A stretch of 26,760 nucleotides of DNA from RYN-433 sp036558265 (lineage in GTDB: Bacteria; Planctomycetota; Phycisphaerae; Tepidisphaerales; Tepidisphaeraceae): contig DATBFY010000354.1 of NCBI GenBank assembly GCA_036558265.1, positions 1-26,760 of the forward strand, read 5' to 3'. Below, one piece after another: positions 19,539-26,760 of the stretch (the stretch's first letter is position 1; each line of letters begins with the position of its first letter). The translations under genes and the position numbers were made by a program. The notes below the pieces were generated by a model. The model was not told the DNA's origin. It made no database searches and worked only from the letters and a program-made list of their open reading frames with translations.

Positions 19539-20414
19539 TTACTTGACCTTGGTCACAATGCCGACCGTGCCGTTCTTGTCTTTGGCGATGACCAGGCCAT
19601 TGTCGAACTGATAGAGCGTGTAGCCGTCGTGCTTGTCATTCCACAGCTCCCCGCCAACGGGCGCGCCCCAACTCCCGGTCGCCTCGCCGTATTGCCGCCA
19701 CAAGGCGCCGACTGGGCCGGACGACGCATCGTCCCAGATCAGATTTGGGTCAAGCACATAGGTCGACTTTGGCAGATTCGCCAACGCATCATCCTCCTCC
19801 GCCGGGCCCACATCCGTCCCAGCCGTCTCCAGCCAGCGATTGACGCGGGCCACGATCGGATCGAAATAGACGCCGGGACAATTGGCGCGGGTGCAGGAAT
19901 TGATCCAGCCGTGGCGCAGGATGCCGTAGGTCGAATCGAGGATCGCCGGGTAGCGCATGATCCAGTCCTCGACCTGCCACAGGATCGCATCCATCTGCGG
20001 CTTCGGTTTCGTCTCCTGGTAGTAGCCTTCGGCCTCGATCGTCAAACTCCAGCAGTTCGCGTTTCCGCCCTTCGCCAGAATCTCCGCCGCCTCATGCGTC
20101 GGCTCGCAGACATCGCCGTTCGTCCAGGGACCATGCTCCTCGGGCACGATCCGCAAGATTGAGCCATCCTTCTGGATCATGACCGTGGAGCTGGCGTCGA
20201 CGTCCGCCGCCGACCAGTAGGCGAGCGAGGACTTCGTCGTCCCCTCTTGCACGTGCAGGACCACAAACAGCGGCTCGGCCCCGTTGCGATTATTGAACCG
20301 GCTGTGAATGATCTCGTTCGCCTGCTGCTTCGTCAGTCCGAAGCGGGCGTAGTCGCGTTCGAGCGCATAGATCGTTGGCTGCGGGACATCCGGCGTCGTG
20401 GGAATGGCACCCAT
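19539..20414 (-). CDS. N-acetylmuramoyl-L-alanine amidase (probable endolysin)
   Basis: A 291-residue protein. The Amidase_2 (T7 lysozyme/PGRP-like) zinc domain spans ~45-190, with likely ligands His54 (VVLHVQEG), His168 (GILRHGWIN) and Cys179 (ANCPG). It cleaves the bond between muramic acid and the peptide stem. The C-terminal ~65 residues (YGEATGSWGAPVGGELW...YQFDNGLVIA) resemble a short LGFP-like wall-binding repeat. There is no signal peptide, so export would need a holin, which fits the membrane proteins downstream. ATG 20414 overlaps the stop of the acidic peptide by one base, with GAGGAGG upstream. Confidence 0.92.
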   Translation of the reverse strand: MGAIPTTPDVPQPTIYALERDYARFGLTKQQANEIIHSRFNNRNGAEPLFVVLHVQEGTTKSSLAYWSAADVDASSTVMIQKDGSILRIVPEEHGPWTNGDVCEPTHEAAEILAKGGNANCWSLTIEAEGYYQETKPKPQMDAILWQVEDWIMRYPAILDSTYGILRHGWINSCTRANCPGVYFDPIVARVNRWLETAGTDVGPAEEDDALANLPKSTYVLDPNLIWDDASSGPVGALWRQYGEATGSWGAPVGGELWNDKHDGYTLYQFDNGLVIAKDKNGTVGIVTKVK

Positions 20415-20539
20415 TAGCCCTCCTCAGCCGTTTCCTCCTCGGCGTCGTCTTCCGTCGCTGCGTTCTCCGCCGGCGCTTCTTCCGGCGCCTGCTTTGGCAC
20501 GTCCTCGTCCTCGACTTGGGGCTCGTCTTTCTCGCTCAT
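20414..20539 (-). CDS. Strongly acidic 41-residue peptide
   Basis: The product has 13 Glu and 5 Asp against 2 Lys in 41 residues, with Pro/Ala between, so it is disordered and highly negative. ATG 20539 is preceded by AAAGGA, and its stop overlaps the amidase ATG. No family recognised. It may act as a chaperone-like or antilysin partner of the amidase, or be a DNA-mimic; no direct evidence. Confidence 0.65.
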   Translation of the reverse strand: MSEKDEPQVEDEDVPKQAPEEAPAENAATEDDAEEETAEEG

Positions 20540-20605
20540 GGTGTGCGTCCTTTCTCGTTCAGTTGCGCGTTCCCCGCGCTGGGCCGTCCCAGCCGCTGAT
20601 CCATC

Positions 20606-21835
20606 TTAGCCTGCGCGCACGCCGACGCGCGGGATGTGGCCTTGGCGCAGGCTCGCCGTGCCGAACGGGTCGGGCAAGGCGCCATAGGTAAAACTGCGGT
20701 CAACCGCGCCGCCCTCGTTCGTCGTCGCCGCCAATCCGCTATAGCCAATTGGGCCGCCGGCGGGGACCAGGCGGAAGAGGACGCCGGTCGTCCCCGAAAA
20801 GGTGCTCGCCAGCCAATACCACGCCCCGCCGGTCAGACTCTGGCTGATCGTCGTCTCGACCGTGGCCGTGCCCGAGGTGAGCGAGACCGCGCCGGCGTCG
20901 AGGACGAGGGCACCGGGATTGCCGTCGCTGCCCGTGGCGTAGATGCCGAGCCGCGCCGTCGTCGCGCTCGTCGCCGAGACGCCGATGGCGATGCGGTCGA
21001 CCGTGTTCGTGTTCGGGACATAGATCGGGGCCGCGATCAGGGTGCCGGTGGCATACGTCCCGGTCGAGAGACTGACCGGGAGCGACGAGCCGAAATCGTA
21101 GTAGCGCCCGGTCACCCAGCGCGTCCGTACCGCCTGCCCGACCGAGGGCGACCCGATATCGGTCGCCAGTGTCGTCCCCGAGATGCCCAGGCCAGCGCCC
21201 GCGGTCAGATAGGCGTACGCTCCCGCCGAGTCGTCCCAGAAGAGGATGCGGTCGGCGTTGGGATCGGCCAGGGCCGCGAGCTGGGCGAGTTCGGCGTCAT
21301 ACGCCTGCACGTTCGTCCCGATCGCCAGCCCGAGGTTGGTCCGGGCCGTCGCCGCATCGCTCGCCCCGGTGCCGCCGTCGGCGATGGCGAGATCGGTGAT
21401 CCCGGTGATGGACCCGCCGGTAATGGCGACCGCGCTCGCGTTCTGACTGGCCAACGTGCCCTCATCCGTGATATCGGCCAGGGTGTGGCTATGGGGCGCC
21501 GGCGGCGCCCCGGTGCCGGCGAGCGCGATCGTGATCGTGTCGCTGGGATCGTTCAGGGTAATGGCGATGCCCGTGCCGGCGACCAGGGCCGCGGCGAGGG
21601 CATCCCGCGCCTGCTCATCGCTGTAGCCGCTGCCGGACCCGCCCACCTGGACCCAGGTAATCGGGGAATCATCCGTCAGCATCCAGATCGAGTTGTTGTC
21701 GAGCTGGCGCGCCGACTTCCCGACGTCGGTGCTAGCAAAGCCCGTTGCCGCCGTCCGCGCCGTGGCGTCGGCATAGTCCCAGGCATAGGAGCGATGAAGA
21801 TCTTCGGGAGAGCTAATCGTTCCATGAAAGGACAT
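20606..21835 (-). CDS. Tail fibre protein
   Basis: A 409-residue Gly/Ala/Thr-rich structural protein. It contains the stretch DLAIADGGTGASDAATARTN, continuing to LGLAIG and DAELAQLAAL, a hallmark of phage tail fibres, and the C-terminal ~170 residues look like a beta-rich receptor-binding head. GAGGAG precedes the ATG. It is the last and most host-specific gene of the leftward tail module, directly before the acidic peptide and amidase. Confidence 0.82.
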   Translation of the reverse strand: MSFHGTISSPEDLHRSYAWDYADATARTAATGFASTDVGKSARQLDNNSIWMLTDDSPITWVQVGGSGSGYSDEQARDALAAALVAGTGIAITLNDPSDTITIALAGTGAPPAPHSHTLADITDEGTLASQNASAVAITGGSITGITDLAIADGGTGASDAATARTNLGLAIGTNVQAYDAELAQLAALADPNADRILFWDDSAGAYAYLTAGAGLGISGTTLATDIGSPSVGQAVRTRWVTGRYYDFGSSLPVSLSTGTYATGTLIAAPIYVPNTNTVDRIAIGVSATSATTARLGIYATGSDGNPGALVLDAGAVSLTSGTATVETTISQSLTGGAWYWLASTFSGTTGVLFRLVPAGGPIGYSGLAATTNEGGAVDRSFTYGALPDPFGTASLRQGHIPRVGVRAG

Positions 21836-21853
21836 CGTTCTCGCTCCTCGTCG

Positions 21854-22753
21854 TCAATTCGCCGGTAGCGTTTCGGCGGTCGGCGCTTCGAGCAGTTGCA
21901 CGTTGCCACCCGTGCCGATCATGCGCCACGTCGTCGCCGTTTCGCCGAGCAGGATGAGGAACGCTCCCCGTGACGACAACCCCTGCGATGCCACGCCATT
22001 GGCCCCCGGCCCCCAAATCCGATCCGCGCCGTCGGCGAGGACGGTCACCGCTCCATTCGCCGAGTGGCGGCAGACGGTGAGGATGCGCCCCATCCAGCCC
22101 GGCGCCGGCGGCAGCCGCACCGTGGCCGGTCCCCCGGCATCGACCACGATCACCTCATCACCGGCGACGACGGTCGTATCGGCCGTCACCCGGCGCAGCG
22201 CATGGACCGGCGGCGGATGGAGGTGATTGCCTTCCGCGACGGTGCCCGCGGCCGTGCCAAAGATGGCATCGGCGCGGAAAACCGCGGCGGCATCGTCATA
22301 GCTCAGGCGCACCGACGCGGTGGCCTGTGCCATCCCCCCCACCGCGTCCTGCGCCGCTTCGCTGAAATCACTGACCTCGGTCGACGGGTGCTGGTGCGCC
22401 GGCAGATCACTGCCGCTCGCAATCGAGAGGACGCCGGTCGTGGCCGTGTTCTTCAGGATGCCGGTGGGCAGGGCCGAGAGCGCCTGCTCGTTGGTCAGCT
22501 CGGCCGATGGCCGCTGCGTGATGTAGGGCGCCATCGTCGAGGCCCCAATCGGATCCCAAGCGGTATTGGCGTCGTTGCGCCGGCGCAGGCGGAAGGGCGT
22601 CGAGGAGGTGTCGAGCCACCACATCCCGGCCAGGACGGGTCGTTTCGGGGCGACACTCGACGGGTAGCTCATCGGCGTCACCATCGGCGGTTGCGCGGCC
22701 GGATCGCTCGCCTGGATGAACTGGACGACGCCGTCCTGCGGCCCAACGCTCAT
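21854..22753 (-). CDS. Tail fibre/baseplate-associated structural protein
   Basis: A 299-residue protein. The N-terminus has MWWLDTSSTPFRLRRRNDANTAWDPIG, an element common in phage fibre attachment domains. The middle has ITQRPSAELTNEQALSALPTGILKNTATTGVLSI, a collagen-free fibre repeat type found in siphovirus tail proteins, and the end is beta-rich. ATG 22753 overlaps the upstream stop (ATGA). Confidence 0.78.
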   Translation of the reverse strand: MSVGPQDGVVQFIQASDPAAQPPMVTPMSYPSSVAPKRPVLAGMWWLDTSSTPFRLRRRNDANTAWDPIGASTMAPYITQRPSAELTNEQALSALPTGILKNTATTGVLSIASGSDLPAHQHPSTEVSDFSEAAQDAVGGMAQATASVRLSYDDAAAVFRADAIFGTAAGTVAEGNHLHPPPVHALRRVTADTTVVAGDEVIVVDAGGPATVRLPPAPGWMGRILTVCRHSANGAVTVLADGADRIWGPGANGVASQGLSSRGAFLILLGETATTWRMIGTGGNVQLLEAPTAETLPAN

Positions 22754-23130
22754 TCAAGGTTCTCCAGCACGTACACCAAATGTCCAGCCCCATTAAACAC
22801 GAGTTGGCCGCCGGCATAGGTCACATAGACGGGCGAGCGATACTGCCCGCCGCCGCCGCCCGTCGCATCCGCCCACGCCGCTTTGCCGGAAACCACGGTC
22901 AACACTTGCCCCGTCGCGCCCACCCCGAGCCGCGTCGCCGCGCCGCTCGTGCCGCCCTGGATCAGATCGCCAGATGCCGTCATCGGATTCTTGAAGCCCA
23001 CGCCTTTGCCCGGCGCCGTGATCACCGTGCTCGCCGAGTTGCTGCCCAAGCGCAACTCCTCATCACTCACCGCCAGCAGCCGCCCGATCCGGCGCACGAC
23101 ATCGTCGGCCGTGATCCGCTTCTCGACCAT
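22750..23130 (-). CDS. Small tail fibre-like protein
   Basis: A 126-residue protein with NPMTASGDLIQGGTSGAATR followed by LGVGATGQVL and AAWAD, a fibre motif widespread in phage tail tips, and a C-terminal strand pair. GGAGG lies upstream of ATG 23130. It lies between the large tail-tip protein and the fibre genes, consistent with a connector of the fibre to the tip. Confidence 0.75.
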   Translation of the reverse strand: MVEKRITADDVVRRIGRLLAVSDEELRLGSNSASTVITAPGKGVGFKNPMTASGDLIQGGTSGAATRLGVGATGQVLTVVSGKAAWADATGGGGGQYRSPVYVTYAGGQLVFNGAGHLVYVLENLE

Positions 23131-23133
23131 GCC

Positions 23134-25332
23134 CTAGAAATCCTCCACGAACGGCGGGATGTAGTCGGGATTGGCTTCACAGGTGGCATACCCGACCTGG
23201 GCAACCCCGCGCAGCCGCACTTGCCAGGTGGATGGATCATCGAGCTCCTCGTCACCACCCGTGGATGGGGTCAACCCCGTCGCCGACAGGAACAGCCGGT
23301 GCGCGGTGTCGTCGCAGACGTCGTAATGCTGGTCGTCGCAGAGCAGATCGATCGCCGCATCGACGCAGATGCTGCGCAGGTCTTCCATGTAGCCGTTGGC
23401 CTCACCGATCGTATACGTCACCCGCTGGTACTCGCCGGAGAAATCAAAGGCAAAGCTGAACGGCAGCCACTCGCCCGTGGGAAACCCGCCGAACTGGCCG
23501 ATGCCGCCGTTGTTGCAGGTGCGAACGACTTCATTGCACTGGTTCGGCGGGCCGTGGGGACTGTAGACATAACTGCTGTTCTCGGTGTTGGCGAAGAGCC
23601 CAACGTCGAAGTCCTCGTCATCCTCCGTCCCCACCGCCCCGGTGAAGGTATAGGTCCGGCCGGGTACGGCCAGGAGCTCAACCCCGAGATCATTCGTCGT
23701 GATCCCGCCCGCGCCGTAGCCCTGGACTTCGATCTCCAGGACCGCGCCTTCCCAGACGAACCAGACCTCGCCGGAGACGGTCACCACCCCCGGCCCGGCG
23801 CTGACGTTGAGATCGTTGTCAAACGTCTTGGCGGCATAGGGCGTGGTCTCGTTGAGGAAGAGGTGGCCATTGAGCCCGACGGCGGTATAGCCGATCAGCT
23901 CGGGATCGCCCGATCCGCCGGGGATGCAATTGAAGGCCACGCGGCCGCTGGTGCGCCAGTCGAGCACGGGCATATCGGCCGGAGAAGTGAAGTCGGTCGC
24001 CCCGACCGGACAGACGATGTTGCCCGTTTCCGTGCAATTGATAAACGGATCGTCGGTGTTGTCGGGCTCCTCCGGCTCCTCAATCGGCGGCAGATCGGGC
24101 GGGACGGTAGCAAGCGGCGGGAACCCGGGCAATTCGGGGTCAGGCGCGCCAGACGCCGGCGGGTCAGTACCCACATCGCTCACGTCGTCGTTACATTGGC
24201 GGTACAGATGCGAAACGACCGTGCCATGGACCCCCGTGGGACCGCCGACGCCGTCGAGCAGCATCGTGTCGCCCTCACGCGTGACGCCGGTCACCAGGTA
24301 GCGTTTATCGCTCGTCAGGTCGATGCCGTAGCTCTTGTCTTTGACCAGGATCAGCGACCCGACGCCAACGCGGGCGTCGTTGCCGCAGGAAATGCGGATC
24401 GTGTCGGGCTCGCGGTTGTTCCACTGCATCAGCCTGGTCGCGACCGCTTTGGCCAGTGCTTCCGAATCAATCAGGTCACTCGAAAACTCGTTCGGACCGA
24501 CATCGACGCCGGGACCTAACGCGGCATGATCGGCGTTCGCCGTGGCGACGAAGCTGAACTGGCAGCCAGCGGCATCGTCGCCCTCGCCAGGCGTGTACGA
24601 GAGACCGCGCACGATCCAGTAATTCTGAATCTGATCGAGATCGCCACGGTCGCGCTCGTTGCCGTAGAAGCTGACCCCGGCCTGGCCCCGCGTGAACGTC
24701 TTGGCGTAGACGGGATCGACGTACAGGTACGGCGCCCGGCTGTACGGAAAGCGAAGAATCCGGCCGTCGCCTAATTCGATTGTGGCGCAGGCAAAGACGC
24801 GGTCCAGTTCGCCGATGATCTGCGCCCCGGATTGCCCGGCCCGCCAGTAGGGCTGCTCGTCATCCCCCTCACCCCCAGCCAGGTCGTGCATGCCGAGCTG
24901 ATAGTTCCAGCCATGAATATCCCCGGCGGTGTAGTCGATGTCGCAAAAATCGAGGATGATCTTGACCATCTCGACGTCGGTTTTCCCGTGCATCTGATAG
25001 TCCGTGGGCCGCGTCCGCCTGAGTTTGGCCAGTTGGCCGGTGCAGGAGAGACTGACGCCGTGGGGAAAGCCGACGCCACCGACGCGGTTGACGATGCCGC
25101 TGAACAACTGCCGGCTGTCATAGTTCGGATCGGGCGCATCGTTGCGGTTGACATGATGGACCGTGACGGGCGTGTTCATCGCCAACGCCGGGCTCGTGCC
25201 GGCGAGGGAAATCTCGGCGACGGTGGTGACGGCGCCTTCGAGCTGCTGCTGGATGCGGACGGGCGCGGATGCGCTGACGAGCTCGCCGTCGACGGTGACG
25301 CGCAGCCACAGATCGCGGGCAATCGCGCTCAT
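23134..25332 (-). CDS. Large tail-tip/baseplate hub protein
   Basis: A 732-residue protein. Its first ~370 residues resemble gpD/gp27-like hub proteins: ANARYDSRQ-like DPNYDSRQLFSGIVNRV, a helix MVKIILDFCDIDYTAGDI, and SDLIDSEALAKAVATRLMQWNNREPDTIRI followed by GVGSLILVKD. The C-terminal half after ~385 is Pro-rich then beta-rich (galactose-binding-like, with PGRTYTFTGAVG), likely a carbohydrate-binding extension. ATG 25332 overlaps the upstream TGA. It follows the distal tail-like gene as in most siphoviruses. Precise family assignment by eye is moderate. Confidence 0.72.
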   Translation of the reverse strand: MSAIARDLWLRVTVDGELVSASAPVRIQQQLEGAVTTVAEISLAGTSPALAMNTPVTVHHVNRNDAPDPNYDSRQLFSGIVNRVGGVGFPHGVSLSCTGQLAKLRRTRPTDYQMHGKTDVEMVKIILDFCDIDYTAGDIHGWNYQLGMHDLAGGEGDDEQPYWRAGQSGAQIIGELDRVFACATIELGDGRILRFPYSRAPYLYVDPVYAKTFTRGQAGVSFYGNERDRGDLDQIQNYWIVRGLSYTPGEGDDAAGCQFSFVATANADHAALGPGVDVGPNEFSSDLIDSEALAKAVATRLMQWNNREPDTIRISCGNDARVGVGSLILVKDKSYGIDLTSDKRYLVTGVTREGDTMLLDGVGGPTGVHGTVVSHLYRQCNDDVSDVGTDPPASGAPDPELPGFPPLATVPPDLPPIEEPEEPDNTDDPFINCTETGNIVCPVGATDFTSPADMPVLDWRTSGRVAFNCIPGGSGDPELIGYTAVGLNGHLFLNETTPYAAKTFDNDLNVSAGPGVVTVSGEVWFVWEGAVLEIEVQGYGAGGITTNDLGVELLAVPGRTYTFTGAVGTEDDEDFDVGLFANTENSSYVYSPHGPPNQCNEVVRTCNNGGIGQFGGFPTGEWLPFSFAFDFSGEYQRVTYTIGEANGYMEDLRSICVDAAIDLLCDDQHYDVCDDTAHRLFLSATGLTPSTGGDEELDDPSTWQVRLRGVAQVGYATCEANPDYIPPFVEDF

Positions 25333-25691
25333 GACAGCAGCACCCATTCGGCGGCGGCGGTGAACCGCTGCCGGGCATCGTGGGCATCAGCCCGGATGGT
25401 GGCCAGACTGACGAGCACCGCCTGCCGGCTGATCGTCGAGCCGGCGGCGGCGGGCATGACGAGGGTGGCGGCGCCGGCGCCGGCGGCGATGTGGCAGTTT
25501 GAGCCAAGCCGGCCATAACAGGGCAGGACGGTGACGACGCTGATCAGATTGGCGAGCGCATTCCGGTCGCTCAACGAGGCCAGACGGATCGAGGCGCGGA
25601 ATCTGGGCGTGCCGTCCGTGTCCCGCTCAATCGTCGGGAGTTGGCCGCTCTCGCCCATGACGGCAAACGTCACGCCGCCGAAACTGGCCAT
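25329..25691 (-). CDS. Tail protein downstream of the tape measure
   Basis: A 120-residue beta-rich protein (MASFGGVTFAVMGESGQLPTIERDTDG). It occupies the distal-tail-protein position between tape measure and hub but is shorter than usual and not recognised by motif. ATG 25691 has AGGAG upstream. The leader can fold so that GGGGAAA and TTTCCCC (plus-strand 25694-25700 and 25722-25728) pair with the ribosome site in the loop, a possible translation control. Confidence 0.68.
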   Translation of the reverse strand: MASFGGVTFAVMGESGQLPTIERDTDGTPRFRASIRLASLSDRNALANLISVVTVLPCYGRLGSNCHIAAGAGAATLVMPAAAGSTISRQAVLVSLATIRADAHDARQRFTAAAEWVLLS

Positions 25692-25784
25692 TAGGGGAAA
25701 CTCCTGGCGCCCACTGGGTATTTTCCCCCTGCGCGCGCGCGCGGCGCGAGGCCACACTCTGGCCTGACCCCCGTCGCAGTTGTC

Positions 25785-25831
25785 GGTATCAGGAGCTGCG
25801 GCGCGGGTTCCTGATACCTGATCCTGATACC
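25785..25831. promoter_or_regulatory. Triplicate decamer operator (TCCTGATACC)
   Basis: GGTATCAGGA (25785-25794) is the perfect inverse of TCCTGATACC at 25809-25818 and of its second direct copy at 25822-25831 (13-bp step). They lie 15 to 60 bases upstream of the plus-strand membrane-protein gene. No convincing -35/-10 pair is visible nearby. A regulator-binding site is the simplest reading. Confidence 0.7.
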
Positions 25832-25846
25832 AATGGAGTGTCTTTC

Positions 25847-26206
25847 GTGCGTATCGCGGTTATGGTCCTGTCGCTCGTCCTCATGTGGGCCGTGCTCTTT
25901 CAGACGCTCGCTGCCGATATCGGCGGCAACCTGGCCAACGATAACGAGTTGGCCCATGGGGCGGGCTTTGGTCTGGTCGTCTTTTTCCTCTACTTGCTCG
26001 GCGGGGCATTTTCGCTCGGACTGCCTCGGGTCTCGATGGTCCTGTTCATCGCCGCCGCCGCCCTTGGGATCACCGGCGGGGCCACGACCGCGTATAGCGA
26101 TCTGTACGTCTGGGGCGGCGTGGCGGCGGGCCTCGCGGTGATGTCCTATTTCGGGGTCCGCGAGAAGCGGCGCAATCAGCGTCGGCCGGTGGGCCAATGG
26201 GCCTAA
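25847..26206 (+). CDS. Four-helix membrane protein (candidate moron)
   Basis: A 119-residue protein with four hydrophobic segments (IAVMVLSLVLMWAVLFQTLAA, GFGLVVFFLYLLGGAFSL, SMVLFIAAAALGITGGATTA, VWGGVAAGLAVMSYFGV) and a basic, Gln-rich tail. The GTG at 25847 is chosen because TGGAG lies nine bases upstream; an in-frame GTG at 25838 is too close to it. It is the only plus-strand gene within the leftward tail module, between the tape measure and a tail gene, with its own repeat-rich control region. This is the classical signature of a lysogeny-expressed moron, for instance a superinfection-exclusion or host-fitness membrane protein. No family is recognised. Confidence 0.7.
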   Translation: MRIAVMVLSLVLMWAVLFQTLAADIGGNLANDNELAHGAGFGLVVFFLYLLGGAFSLGLPRVSMVLFIAAAALGITGGATTAYSDLYVWGGVAAGLAVMSYFGVREKRRNQRRPVGQWA

Positions 26207-26211
26207 GGAGC

Positions 26212-26760
26212 TCATCGTCGGACCTCTAACTCAAGTCGTCCAAACGCCGCATCAAGGTTGCGGTACACCGCCTGCGCCACCGCCTCGGGATCGCCCGCCC
26301 CATGCACATTGATCACCACCCCGCCGGCCTGGACCGTGCGGGAGGCGGCGGCAGCGGGTTGCGGCACGATCACCGCCGGGACGAGGCTGCCGGTGATCGT
26401 GCCGAGGGTGCGCTCGACATCGCTAAAACCCGCCATCAGCCCAGCGCTGAACCCGGCCATCACCGTCTGGCCCGACTCGTAGAGCAGCCGCAGGTCTTTT
26501 TCCCGCGGCCCCTTCCAGTCGGGAATCTGGTCGGTGATCCATGTCAGCATCGGCGTCACGAGATCGAGGAAGCCGCGATAGAGACCGGAGGCTAACCCGC
26601 TCATCAGGTCATAGCCGGAATTGAAAATCGAGTTGAAACTGACGTTCCAATCAATGCTCCCGGTCACCCAGCCGGGTAAGCCGCTGATCCAGTTGAGCAA
26701 CTGCGTGATCCGGGCCTGGGCGCCGTCGATGAAGCCCGTGATCAGGTCGTAGCCATCACC
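26212..26760 (-). CDS. Tape measure protein, C-terminal part (runs off the window)
   Basis: The frame is open to the right edge. Its last ~180 residues show the Gly-punctuated helices typical of tape measure C-termini: YDLITGFIDGAQARITQLLNWISGLPGW, DLVTPMLTWITDQIPDWKGPREKDLRLLYESGQTVMAGFSAGL. This protein sets tail length and is injected with the DNA. The upstream edge codons (GDGYDLITGF) are in frame, so the ATG lies outside the window. Followed by the plus-strand membrane gene five bases after its stop. Confidence 0.88.
   Translation of the reverse strand, partial: GDGYDLITGFIDGAQARITQLLNWISGLPGWVTGSIDWNVSFNSIFNSGYDLMSGLASGLYRGFLDLVTPMLTWITDQIPDWKGPREKDLRLLYESGQTVMAGFSAGLMAGFSDVERTLGTITGSLVPAVIVPQPAAAASRTVQAGGVVINVHGAGDPEAVAQAVYRNLDAAFGRLELEVRR

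Noticed and set aside
22780..24519. 579-codon plus-strand frame opposite tail genes
   Set aside because: Antisense to coupled leftward tail genes with matching family motifs; Arg/Ala-rich composition of a shadow frame.
25731..25742. Alternating (GC)6 tract as a Z-DNA or regulatory element
   Set aside because: Short and unremarkable in such GC-rich DNA, with no associated gene signal.
1..26760. tRNA or rRNA genes
   Set aside because: No cloverleaf with a GTTCRANNC T-arm and acceptor stem was found; isolated GTTCGAAT words lie within coding sequence.

Overview
The window is the core of a temperate, tailed (siphovirus-like) double-stranded DNA phage with a GC-rich genome. No gene identifies the host directly. 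The evidence is indirect: high GC content, frequent GTG starts, strong AGGAG-type ribosome binding sites, an N-acetylmuramoyl-L-alanine amidase as the likely endolysin, and a GAAC-N4-GTTC LexA-type operator. Together these suggest a GC-rich bacterium of the Actinomycetota/Chloroflexota kind rather than an enterobacterium; this is inference.

Layout. Bases 1-4755 carry the packaging/head module on the minus strand: terminase small subunit, terminase large subunit, a portal fused to a MuF-like domain, a Com-like zinc ribbon and the prohead protease, with the next head gene just beginning at the left edge. Bases 4756-5033 are a gene-free, dyad-rich segment beside the large serine integrase (minus, to 6536) and hold the best attP candidate. 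Bases 6560-8063 are the lysogeny switch: a stand-alone HNH gene, a small gene behind a promoter with a LexA-like box, and a convergent Cro/CI-type repressor with an AT-rich divergent control region. From 8104 to 15764 a compact plus-strand early operon encodes an excisionase-like regulator, small proteins, RecT/Bet, HNH, primase-polymerase, an AAA ATPase, an HTH protein, an SNF2-like helicase, a DNA methyltransferase and a VRR nuclease. It is followed by an exported SH3/transglycosylase-like protein, a zinc-finger HNH endonuclease and small membrane proteins, to 17732. From 17779 to 26760 the minus strand carries small holin-like membrane proteins, the amidase, an acidic peptide, tail-fibre genes, tail-tip proteins and the end of the tape measure. 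This block is interrupted by two plus-strand HNH genes and one plus-strand membrane-protein gene.

Both window edges lie in leftward morphogenesis genes: protease into capsid on the left, tape measure on the right. The missing part (capsid, connectors, tail tube) would join them on a circle. Terminase and integrase are directly adjacent, so the DNA looks like the excised or particle (attP) form rather than an integrated prophage.

Most notable are: (i) a composite repeat, a 27-bp identical element flanked by about 10-bp GGCGGTCTAT iterons, on both sides of the AAA ATPase gene and partly inside its coding end, a likely replication origin or control locus; (ii) four stand-alone HNH genes each with its own TATAAT-like promoter (three with an exact extended -10 TGn), three of which share a promoter, stem-loop, ribosome-binding-site, HNH architecture; (iii) a LexA-type operator inside the promoter of a gene convergent to the repressor; (iv) a 42-bp dyad beside the serine integrase; (v) triplicate decamer operators before an isolated membrane-protein gene.
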